A stretch of 64,000 bases of DNA from NCBI GenBank assembly GCA_025677835.1, contig JAIXMR010000099.1, positions 1-64,000 of the forward strand. The letters are read 5' to 3'. Position numbers and translations under genes: made by a program. Below are positions 1 through 9,507 of this stretch, in pieces. The stretch's first letter is position 1. The number at the start of each line of letters is the position of its first letter. Source of the stretch: Sporodiniella umbellata. Lineage: Eukaryota; Mucoromycota; Mucoromycetes; Mucorales; Rhizopodaceae. Below the pieces are notes generated by a model. The model ran no database searches and was not told the origin of the DNA. It saw only the letters and a program-made list of their open reading frames with translations.

Positions 1-747
1 AAGTGAGTGAACCGTTCGCGTGCATGGAGATAGGATGAGCAGGGATCCAAGTAGAGAGTATGCGATGAAGCCATGGTTTCATCAAGAGACGATACCGTCT
101 CTAGCCCAAAATCGTCACTGAGACCCGATGAGCTGTAGTAAGACATGGACGGAGATGCAGAGCAAAAGTTAGAGTAGAACGGATGCAAATAGCCCTCTTC
201 ATATTGGTGAAAAGGAAATGAAACAGGCTGAAAAGCCGCATGGGTAACCGGCATCACGTCCGGAAGGTCACTGGGATGCTCAATGACGTTTTCTGGATGA
301 TATGCGCTGGCGAACTCATTATGAACATCCAGCTGTTTTTCAGCGTATTGACTCCCTTGCTTATAGATGTTCAGTAGCTGTTTTTTTTTTTCGATAATGG
401 CCGGTGTAAACTCATGCTGCTGTCGCTTTCGATATCTTCTTGTTTTGCCTGATTTTCTTTTGGGTGAAAATTTATATTCTGGGTGTCTGACAAAAACAAG
501 TCAGTGATTAAAAACGCATTGATTGTCTAGTTTCTTACAATTTACGATGTTCGTCTTTAAGTAAAGCTGCCTTTTCACGATAGGGCGCTTTTTCCTCGTT
601 GGACATCTCTTTCCACCATTTGGCAATGATTTTTGAAATATCGCAATGGTTTGCTCCTGGGCACTGCTTGACTATTTCTTGTTGCTTTTCTAGTCTATAA
701 AGCATAAAAGAGTTCATAGGTCGAAGGATTTTACTGGAATTGGCCAT
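1..747 (-). CDS. HMG-box (MATA_HMG type) transcription factor, C-terminus cut by window edge
   Basis: Likely sequence-specific DNA-binding regulator in the nucleus. The HMG box fills residues ~9-70, starting RPMNSFMLYR and containing CPGANH and DISKIIAKWWKE, typical of the MATA_HMG class that includes fungal mating-type proteins. Two exons are visible: 747-539 and 486-1. The intron (538-487) has a GTAAGA donor and TCAG acceptor and interrupts a codon in phase 2 just after the box. Reading continues in frame with a basic stretch (PEYKFSPKRK) and a Ser/Tyr-rich tail to base 1 with no stop, so at least 231 residues are present and the C-terminus is outside. It closely resembles the gene at 13047-14092. 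The start ATG is the first one before the box. Target genes are unknown, and a role in mating is not shown. Confidence 0.88.
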
Positions 748-1202
748 AGCTATAAAGGAATGTAGGTGCTATAGGGAAAAGAATGGTTGAAATACAAGTG
801 TGAGATAGAAAGAGACAGACAAGACAGGCGTATGTTTGTATTTATACGTTTAGTCATCCAGAAAGATCTATTTTTGTTTCTTCGGCCAAAAAGTTCTTCT
901 TTTACTCCTTAACATAATTGACATGTATAAATGGGCACATGTACAAAGAAATACAATGCAACTTCATTTCGATATAGCCTTTTCAAATGAGAACATTTTT
1001 TTCCACTTTATTTGCTACAACCTCTTTCATTGTCTGGTGAATGCACTTAAATGGGCTTTCTATTAGAAAATTAATTTTTCATTTTGATTGTCACTCTATA
1101 AAGTGTCAAAAAGGGTGATGCGATAGAAGGTGATAGATGGAGTAGATACGGTTAGTGCATGTGTTTGAAGTAATACAACAGCGTATTTATTTCTCATTAT
1201 TT
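748..1202. other. Intergenic region, promoter side of the HMG gene
   Basis: This stretch separates the 5' end of the HMG gene from the 3' end of the mitochondrial carrier gene, both on the minus strand. It is A/T-rich and must hold the HMG gene promoter. I see no coding exon or RNA gene in it. Confidence 0.5.
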
Positions 1203-1234
1203 TTAAGACAAAACGCGCATAGCCATTTCAAATC

Positions 1235-1278
<44 letters not shown>

Positions 1279-2493
1279 CACAAAATGATTAGTCTTTAGA
1301 AGAAAAATTCTTATTGTGTGTAGAATACATACCCCATAAAGGTAGCCGCATTTACAGGCGCTGCACGAAGCAAACAGGGTCCGATACCTTTAAAGAATCC
1401 AGCCAAGCCTTCGCTTGCAAACGTCTTGCGAGCACAGTCCAGAGTAGATGAGTATTTTTTGCTTTCGATAGAAAAGCCGTCTGTTTGCAGCTTAGATTTG
1501 ATAGCATCCATAGGATAAATTGTGAACCACATAGCATAACCAGCCGCTGCACCATAAGCGCACACTTTCCAAGTCTCCAGCTCGGAACGTTTCTCTAGGC
1601 CTTTTTCTTTCATAGCGCGCTGAACAAGCCATTCATAGGTTAAAAAGTAAGCACCGTATCCTTGAAACTCACGCAACATGGTGATTCCTTGCCCTTTGTA
1701 AATTCCCGCTAGACCGTGAGAACGATAGATTTGACGGATACAATCCAGTGGCCCACTATAGCCAGATCCTGTCTGTACTTGAAGCCGAGTACGAATATGC
1801 TCTACAGGTCCAGACACAAACGAATTGGCCACACCACTGGCTGCACCTGCCAAATAAAGCTGTTTGTTATCCAAAAATTCCCCTGGCTTGTTTTGGGATG
1901 CAAAGTGTCGTTTCATAGCTTCTAATACCACAAATTGAATCGACACGCATGCACCTATTCCCACTAAAGGCGTCATGGTTCCCTTTTTTTTTTTTTTTTT
2001 TTTTGAAAAAGCGAAAATAAGTCCTTGATCTAAAAAATGCTTCCCACTCTTTACCTTATAAAACCCTGCAAATCCTTCCTTTGCCTTTGTCTGTTGGACA
2101 CAGTCCATCATGCCTTTGTATAAAGGATTGCTAGTAGATTGAGTTTGAAGCCGCTAGATACATTCAAGTTTTGTCAATGATTACAACGATAGATCATCTT
2201 TTTTTTTTTTTTTTTTTTTTGTACTCACCACTTTCACCGTGTCAAACGGCTTTTCAAAAAAAAAAAAAAATATGTGTTAGTAAAGGTTGAATCAAAAGGG
2301 AAACCTTTTTACCTGGCCAGTCAATACTTGCACAATACCACCTACAGTACCACTCAAACAGTCTTTGACTGCCTGTGATGATCTACATGAGCTGCATAAG
2401 ACTTCTTTTTTCTCTTTTGTGTCTAAGAAAGGTCCATTTTTACCCTGAATTATCATTTGTTATCTCGATGGCTTTTGCAGTAGAGGAGCTCAT
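1203..2493 (-). CDS. Mitochondrial carrier, Ymc1/Ymc2-like (SLC25 family)
   Basis: Inner-membrane solute carrier with three tandem ~100-residue SLC25 repeats. Six exons give 306 aa: 2493-2444, 2382-2313, 2249-2229, 2153-2055, 1982-1333 and 1233-1203; the lengths sum to 921 nt. The first repeat carries PFDTVKVRLQTQS, split over a 21-nt exon. The second has PVEHIRTRLQVQTGSG, the altered motif typical of yeast Ymc1, and the third has YPMDAIKSKLQTD. The last exon is only 31 nt and encodes FEMAMRVLS. It is reached by a strong GTATGT donor after ATFMG; the preceding intron holds a (TA)n repeat. Reading through that donor would give a false stop at 1311. Another intron ends in a long A run before its AG. 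Known family members move glycine, glutamate or related metabolites; the substrate here is not resolved. Confidence 0.9.
1234..1274. repeat. (TA)n microsatellite in last intron of the carrier gene
   Basis: Almost uninterrupted TA dinucleotides lie at the acceptor end of the final intron of the Ymc1-like gene; the intron ends TATATAG. Length polymorphism here would directly alter the acceptor region. Confidence 0.85.
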
Positions 2494-2765
2494 ATTGTAA
2501 TGTAAGAGAAAGGATATCTACAAGGAAATATAAAAACAAAAGAGGGCAGAAAGAAAGAAAAGCAAACTAAATAAACAAATAAAAGCAGAATAAATAGAAA
2601 TACTTTTGTTTATCAATATACATTTGATTGGCCACTGTAAAAATAAAATAAAACTACTCTTATAGCTCAAATGTGGGGCGAAAAGATAACTCTTCTCTTT
2701 CCCCGCACTTAAAATAAGCCCGACCAAGACATACGTATTGTTTTTTTTTTTTTTTTTTTGTTAGT

Positions 2766-4304
2766 TTATTGACGTGACCGATGATCTGATCTTGTAAACC
2801 TCTCTTCGTTGACAGCCTCTATCCAATCCTCTACCACACTTTTGGTAGAAGACATTATCTGAATATTAACTCGATAGCTGCTCTTTTTCACTTTAGGGCG
2901 GATATGGGTTTTGCGAACACGGTAAGCTGGCTCTTCTGTCGGAGCAGGGAGATGATATAAACAATAATGTCCCTCGTCTTTGGCTTTTTCGCCAAACCAG
3001 ATCCGTCTTTCCTCAGTAAAATGTTGAAGCACCATCACTTCATACTCTGCAAAAAATTCTGGATTGGCCCGCTCAATCATCCAGCTGGACTGAAGGCATT
3101 CAGAAGCTGAAAATCTTTGGCTGGCATCCATTTGTAATAAGCCCGATAACAGGCTTTTGAAGTCAGCTTTGTCAACAAGAAATCAGACACTTGGTTATTG
3201 TTAATTTTTTTTTTTTTATATTTACGATGGTTTTTGGAGATATGCGGTTCTAAACGACTATTCAAGATGTCCTCCCTAAGTGATTCTTCGCTTTTGTCGT
3301 AGTCCTCAAATGGATGTTTATCTATCATTGTTAATAAAACCACCCCAGCAGCCCAGCAATCAGACTTAGTAGTGAAGTGAGCCAAGTCTCCTGTTTCTTT
3401 GACAATCTCGGGCGCAAAGTAACTAAATCGAATCGCTTAGAAAAAAAAAAACAAGTAGAAGCTGAAAGTTCAGTGTACCTAAATGTCCCGTGGTTTAAGT
3501 GTCTCTTGCCTTCTTCTTTGTTGTAAAAAGCCAATCCAAAATCCGCAATGACTACACGGGATTTTAGGGTTCTGCCCGCTAGCAAGATGTTATCTGGCTA
3601 AGATAACAATTCTGATTAACAAAATCTCTACCTTTTCTCCTCGTACGGGATATTTTTTTTTTTCTTATCTATAGGTACTCACCTTAATATCTATAATATT
3701 AATAATGTGAAAACGTAAAATAAGTGAGTGCAAATGAACTTTTTTTTTTTTTTTTTTTTTGGTTGTTACCTCGATGTACAATTCCTTTATTATGAAGATA
3801 CTACGAGCGCTAGTTACTAATAAGGTCTTTTTAAGAAAAAAAAAGAAAAGAAACAAACTGATTACCTGAAGACCTGAGATGATTTGATAGAACACAAAGA
3901 ACACTTCGCTTTCCGTAAAGCGATCTCTGCTCAAAATAAAACGATCTAATGAACCTCCAGGAAACCTGAAAAAGGTTAGTGCGATAGAGCTTGAAGTAAG
4001 TGTATACTCATTTTCGTTTGAACATACGCAGGCATGATCATGTTTTCCCCATCCATAGAAACTAAAGAGATGATATTTACCTACAAGTAAAATAAACAAA
4101 GGGTGCCAAAACGATTATGCTAGATTTTTTAGTACTTACATGTCTGTTTGATTTTAGCATATCAACTTCGTACTGTATATCGTAGACGGTATGTCTTGAT
4201 GTTTTCATTCGATAGACCAGCTGTTGTGCTGGTCTTGTGTCCATATAAGCTAGATATATGCTTGCCTGACTTCCGGAGCCCAGGGACAGGCCCGGAATAG
4301 TCAT
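2766..4304 (-). CDS. Small Ser/Thr protein kinase, CAMK/checkpoint-like
   Basis: Eight exons assemble to 357 aa: 4304-4140, 4080-4028, 3965-3866, 3800-3770, 3690-3683, 3597-3479, 3422-3226 and 3166-2766 (sum 1074 nt, in frame). The protein is essentially a kinase domain with a short tail. Visible landmarks are a glycine loop (GSGSQA, residues 9-14), a candidate ATP-anchoring lysine in YRMK (34), HRDIKPDN (115-122), DFG (138-140) and APE (162-164). Catalytic residues appear intact, so it should be active. The N-lobe is short and divergent. Exon 5 is just 8 nt long and encodes the core of the catalytic loop. Lineup with CAMK or Rad53/Chk2-like kinases is inference from general pattern; no FHA domain is present. 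Substrates are unknown. Confidence 0.85.
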
Positions 4305-4890
4305 TTTGAGGTCTTTTAGTAAGAAGCTATCAGGTATATTTTTGTTTTTATGATATTTTTGCTTTTGAATGAAAATGAAGCCTAAACAAGTTCACAACTT
4401 TCTTTAATATCTGCTTAAATATACGAGCGGCTTACTTATATGGCCAAACGCAAAAGATACTATACAACCAGGAAAAAGAGTGACAGTTCTATCTTTGCTT
4501 ATAAGCGACTCGTTCACTTACAAACACAAAAAATAAATGTAAGCTTATGTCATGCTGAAAACAAAAGTCCTATTTTTTTTTTTTTTTTTTTGGATTTACA
4601 ATAGGTTCCGTTTCTACTAGTATTCTATTTGAGAAAAGAAAATTCAATTAAATAGGTTTTTTTTCCTTGTTTACACCAAAAAAAAAAAAAAAAAAAAAAA
4701 ATACCGTCAATTGAACTACGGATTCAAATTCAATAGTTATCTGAAGTAAAGTGAGAATGCGTGATTACAAAGTCTTGTGTTCTTTTTTTTTTTTTTTTAT
4801 TATGTTGTGATTTACAGCTTTAAATTCGCAGTGAAATTGACTCACAGTGTGATCTTTCAAAACAATGTCACTAAATAAGAATAAGGAACA
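4305..4890. other. Intergenic region between divergent genes
   Basis: This lies between the 5' ends of the kinase (minus) and the small gene at 4891 (plus), so it likely serves as a shared promoter. It holds three homopolymer runs (T ~4573, A ~4678, T ~4782) and no visible gene. Confidence 0.5.
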
Positions 4891-5325
4891 ATGAGTTGGA
4901 AAAGACAAGAGGCATTAAAAAAAAGAAAGACACCAGCTCGCTTTCTTAACCTACCAGGAGCTGTCTCTGCCTACAGTGGTACTTTTCCATCGGTAAATGG
5001 GTATAGCTTAATAGTGTTTATTTTTGAGCAAAGTATTTTGTCAAGCAGTGTATTCGTTTATAAAACATATAGTTTTTGCTTACTTAGCCCCTTAGTGTTT
5101 TCTGTACAGCCTCTAAGAACGCCAACGCAGCTCATTGAAGTACTTGCAAAAGAAAAAATAGGAGGGGGAAAAACAAATATAAGACAAAAGAAAAAAAAAA
5201 TAGATGAAAGGAGTGTAAGTACTTGTATCGAAAACCATACATACTTTCCAGTCACACACACTGTTTTACGCAGTAAAATTTCTCAGACTGTCAAACGTTT
5301 TGCACGACACGATTGGCTAGATTAA
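4891..5325 (+). CDS. Small basic protein of unknown function
   Basis: I do not recognise this protein. A three-exon model (4891-4992, 5110-5214, 5287-5325; 102+105+39 nt) gives 81 aa, Lys/Arg-rich, starting MSWKRQEALKKRKTP and ending FARHDWLD. Both candidate introns have good GTAAAT/GTAAGT donors and CAG acceptors. They are 117 and 72 nt long, multiples of three, and contain no in-frame stop, so an unspliced 144-aa product is also possible. The inner segments read as low-quality protein (Ser/Val/Phe-rich), which favours splicing. It lies head-to-head with the kinase at 2766-4304. It could be a lineage-specific small protein or a spurious ORF. Confidence 0.42.
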   Translation: MSWKRQEALKKRKTPARFLNLPGAVSAYSGTFPSVNGYSLIVFIFEQSILSSSVFVYKTYSFCLLSPLVFSVQPLRTPTQLIEVLAKEKIGGGKTNIRQKKKKIDERSVSTCIENHTYFPVTHTVLRSKISQTVKRFARHDWLD

Positions 5326-5416
5326 TCAGGCACCAAATCATAAATTGAAAATACCAAAACCAACACTTGTTCGCTCAATAACAGGACAAATAGTTTCTAG
5401 GCCAGTCATTTATGTT

Positions 5417-5439
5417 TTTTTTTTTTTTTTTTTTTTTTT
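5417..5439. repeat. Poly(T) run between convergent genes
   Basis: An uninterrupted T tract of about 23 bases follows the small gene. It lies in the ~300 bp between that gene's end and the 3' end of the ataxin-10 homologue, which otherwise shows no feature. Confidence 0.7.
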
Positions 5440-5622
5440 GCTTTTTACCCTTATGACTGTTTTAGAAACAGATAGAGTTACATTAAATAAAATTCTTATA
5501 GTTAAGATATTGCTATTTAACCAAAAAAAACTGTTTTTTTTTTCTTTTGACCACTAATCTGTATATATGTGTGAAGTAAGCTATTCCATTGGGGTTTTTT
5601 TTTTGGTGGTCATTGTATTTAT

Positions 5623-6497
5623 TTACAGTTCTGTCTTGTTGATGCGTACTTTGCCGTTGTTTAACAACTCGGGTGTAATTCCCATTTTTGTCAGTTCGTC
5701 GGATTGCAGCACTTGCTGAGGTTCCAGTTGATGAATCACATTTTGGTTTTCTGCGTTGTCTTTCATCAAGTTTCGAAGCGCTAGGGTTGCATACTCTCTC
5801 AAATCTAAAATACAGAAGATGTTGGTTCAAATAACAAGCTTTTTTTTTTCTTTTTTCGTTTTACATGGATTGGAATCATCAATTTTGAGCTGCTCAAGAA
5901 CTAAGGGTATTCCGCTTAGCTCTCGAGCTTTGTCTTGCATGGATCTATCCTCGTAGCATAGCGTACCTATCATTCTCACGCACTCTCTTTTTAAAAAGTT
6001 GAACCCAAGCTCGGGTCGATCGTCTTGGCCAGGAGGTAATTGAATGCTTTGCAAATGTCCCAAAATATCTTCAAGAGTTTTTGTATGTTAGAACAAGGCC
6101 TTTTTTCTTTGTGCAAAATTATATTTACCTATGACCAAGGTAATAGCATCTATTTTTACCAAGAAAGGCTTAGCATTTTTAGTATCAAACACTAGAATTT
6201 GATTCAAGATTTGAAGGAGCAATATCACAGCAGTATAAGTATTAGAGATGTCTTCTACTTGTAACTTTGAAGTCTCTTGAGATTCCTTGACAGACACAAT
6301 CACATCTTTTGTTTTTTTTGCTACAGCTTTAAACTGCTCAGAGAGATATTGTATTTCAGATGCGTGGATAAAAGAAGGCACTTTCTCTTGACTACCATGG
6401 ATTTTTGAATCCAATATTTTCAATAAAACTGTTTGACGCAAACTAGACGTTGCAAGATTGCTATTATTCAATTACATTTGTATGTTAGACCTATGCA

Positions 6498-6531
<34 letters not shown>

Positions 6532-7522
6532 TGTATGCATCTTACTCTTTAAACAAACTATATAGCAACTTAAAGTGACCATAAAAATAAAGCTCGTTAA
6601 AAATGGTGTATCCTAACTCAAAATTCCGGCATTCCTCCTGATCGTGTAACCTTTCAAGATCGTCCAATATGCAGCCTAATATTCTTCTTCCCTGACCACT
6701 TTCCACCATAGCGTTACTAGAATGCAACTTTGCTGTTAGAAACAAAACGCCAGTTTGGTTTTCTCCTTTTTATATGTATATGTTTCTGCTTACCATCTCG
6801 ATTCACTTCCCTTTGTACAGTTAACCATGAGTATCAGAACACTTGTGATCAAGTCGTCTTTATTGCTGGACAGTAAGTTACTTTCAAAAAATAAAAAAAG
6901 GAGGTTAAAACAAAGTAAAGAAGCTTTAGTACAAGAGAGAAATAAAAAATAGATCTAAAAGTACAGTACCTCCAAATAGAAAAAGATTTGTTTGACATCC
7001 AATCTTGCCAAATAGTATCCATAGTTTCTGTGTTGGTTATCAGGTTGCAAATGGCCTGTGTACACACTTGCAAAAAGAGATTGTTATTGCTTGTCTGATC
7101 TCTTATCTTGGTCTCCAGCTTGCTTAAAATAGATTCCAAAGCTCCATACTGTCTAACCTAGGGTAGTCAGTTAAGAAAGATGGGAGGTTTTTTTTTTTCT
7201 TACAATGCAAGCTGCTGATTCTTTAGCTCTCCAGCAACAACATTTCTAGCAAGTTTGATCAATTGAATCAAGCTGTACTTTTCTTTGGAGTTTTCCAAGA
7301 TGCGTTGAAACAAAATCCAAAATTCCTCTCTCGATCCTTGTTGAATTCTACAAGTTTTTGAGTGTTATATTTTTTTTAGAAAAATGGTGTCAAAAAGAAT
7401 GCGAACCGATAATGAGAATCCTGAAGTGTTTTTTGGATTTGAGACGTCAAGTATTGTTGAAATTCGTCTTCTTTTTCTTGATTTTCAAGGTAACTTGTAA
7501 GTGTGTCAACAAGATCTTTCAT
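5623..7522 (-). CDS. Ataxin-10 homologue (armadillo-like)
   Basis: Multi-exon gene. The C-terminal exons match the conserved ataxin-10 domain: a segment around 6045-5880 reads FLKRECVRMIGTLCYEDR, then DKARELSGIPLVLEQ and IDDSNP, and the next exon continues LREYATLALRNLM and ends NKTEL before a TAA at 5625-5623. Upstream exons carry helical repeats (for example around 6745-6550 and 7139-6975) typical of an armadillo-like solenoid. I place the start at 7522 (MKDLVDTL). The first intron donor appears to be GTTCGC, a weak site, chosen because the flanking exons join in frame (SHYR-IQQG). In yeast the homologue is the nonessential Ctr86; in animals ataxin-10 acts in cytokinesis and ciliogenesis. 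The role here is inferred by homology only. Confidence 0.83.
6501..6531. repeat. (AT)n microsatellite in ataxin-10 intron
   Basis: About 30 bp of alternating AT lie in an intron between two ataxin-10 exons. Confidence 0.8.
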
Positions 7523-7773
7523 TATGATCAAGTTTTTTTATTTTATTTTTTTAAAAAAATAGTAAAATACTTTTTTTTTTGTGCAAATGTATTTTATTAT
7601 GAAGTGTCCGGTGTTTTAATGCATTTCACTAGGAAATAAAGTTGCCTTTTGTTTTCTGTAAAAACAAGAAAAACCCAACAATAACAAAAGAAGAAGAAAA
7701 GGGCCATAGAGATTACAACAGGTGGTTTAAAAAGCTTTTGTTTTTAAAAAAATGAAAATCAAAGATGCAAGTT

Positions 7774-9507
7774 TTACCAACCTAGTTCAGCGTTTTTTTC
7801 TTTTAGGTATTCAATGATTTTATCACCAGTGGACTCCTCACGTATTTTAACCATGTAGACTCTGCTTTCAGTCTCACTCGTGAGTAGAAAAGATATTTGT
7901 TTCGGGCCAAGCCGCTCAACATTTCTGCTCTGCACCATGGCACTGACGAGCAACTGAGTCTTATCTCCTTTATGAGACTCGATGGCCATATGCATCTTTT
8001 TTGATTTGAGATGTTGGGAGACGTTCATTTGAACGGCGCCAAAACTCCGCCATTTGGAGCTACTGCTTTGAAGGTAGAGCTTGCACTTACAGGTCATGGC
8101 CAGCTGTAGATCTACTTCGGTAGAATCTAATGCCTGTTGAAGTAACTGATCTAGACGATCTGTCTCTTCATGACTGGAACAATGTAAGAGGTACTCCTCT
8201 TCTTCCCCTTCACCCAACTTTACTGTCAAACCAATATCTGTATCACTGATCCTAAGTACTGTTAAACTAGGCAGGATCCAGGCATTCATATAGACTTCAT
8301 GCGTTGCCTTCAATTGGACAGTGACACACATTTGCTGTCCGTGTGTTTCTCGAACTTGTAAGATACATGCGTTGGTTGCATACCACGATTCATCTTTCCA
8401 ATGAAACACCTGACACTTTTCGTTTTGATAAATGACTCGCTTGATTTTGCAAAGCTGCTTATCAGGCTTTAAAATGTATATATATATATATATATATGAG
8501 AAACACATTGGTTTTTTTTTTATGTATATACACTGGAGGGTGGAGTTGATTCTTGTTCATATTGAAAACGATGAGCCGCTGGACTACACGAGCGACTGGT
8601 CGGGGGCGTAGCTAAGCTTGATTGACTAGAGGAGCAAGACGAATTGAGCGAGACAGCACTTGGGTTTGAATTCTGTACTGGACTCCTTCTTGAACGCGGG
8701 CCCAAGGATAAGACAGAACGCATGAAAGAAGATTTCTTTTCAGGAGGTGTCTTAGGGAGATGCTTTTCAGGGATGTTTGTATGTGATGGAAGTGGAGGAG
8801 AGACGGGAGAATACGATAAGGTGGTAGGTAAAGAAGAATTCATAGAACAAGAAGATGTGGCTGTGTCTATTTGTGTATTTATATAAATTTGGATATATGA
8901 AGGCAAGTTTTTGGTAACCAAAAAAAAAAAAAGTGAAAGAAAAAAGAAGAATTAGGTTACTTTTTTTTTTTTTTACAGAAATCATATACATATTTATATT
9001 TTTATATACGTTACTTGAAAAAGCCCTCTCTTCTGTTTCTTCGTCGGAGCTGTCGATAGGCGATATCTCTCCTGCAGGATCGTTATAGAAACTGAAAAGA
9101 TCCTTTGTTTTAATAGGCCTAGGACGAGTTTGAGCCTGAATGGATTGTTCAAGTGGGATCCAAGCAGAATAAGCGGACCATAGCTGGATTAGGTCCTTTG
9201 ACGTGGCTTTGAGGCTGAATATTCTTTTTCGATCAATAAGAAATTCGAGCTGAGCAGCTCCGTTAGACCTTAGCTGAACGCGGTCAATGGATAAAGAGGG
9301 GAACAATAGCCGCTGATGGGTGATAAGAGTCAGGCAATGCTTGGTCAATAGTACGCGAACTGGTACTCCAAGCTCAACGCAGTCATAATTTTGATCTATT
9401 AAAATTTTCGAAAGAGGCTCCAATTGATAATGAGAGATGGGTTCCTGAGTAATTATATCTAACAAATTCGATGTGTCTATAGAGCTTATGTCGATAGTAG
9501 GATTCAT
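7774..9507 (-). CDS. Protein with PH-like domains, function unknown
   Basis: Three exons: about 9507-9015, then about 8869-8530, then about 8478-7774; roughly 510 aa. The N-terminal exon (starting MNPTIDISSIDTSNLL) reads like a PH/PH-like fold, with hydrophobic strands and a final helix around YSAWIPLEQS. The middle exon is a Ser/Pro-rich disordered linker with many SP and TP sites (for example PKTPPEKKSS), typical of phosphorylated linkers. The C-terminal exon resembles a second PH/WH1-like domain: VYQNEKCQVFHWKDESWY-type strands, and it ends NAELGW before TAA. This suggests a membrane- or cortex-associated scaffold, but that is inference and no named family was recognised. An (AT)n run lies at the acceptor of the second intron. 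Confidence 0.72.

Noticed and set aside
1311..1333. Stop at 1311 as the end of the Ymc1-like carrier
   Set aside because: A GTATGT donor precedes it and the next exon (1233-1203) matches the family's C-terminus.
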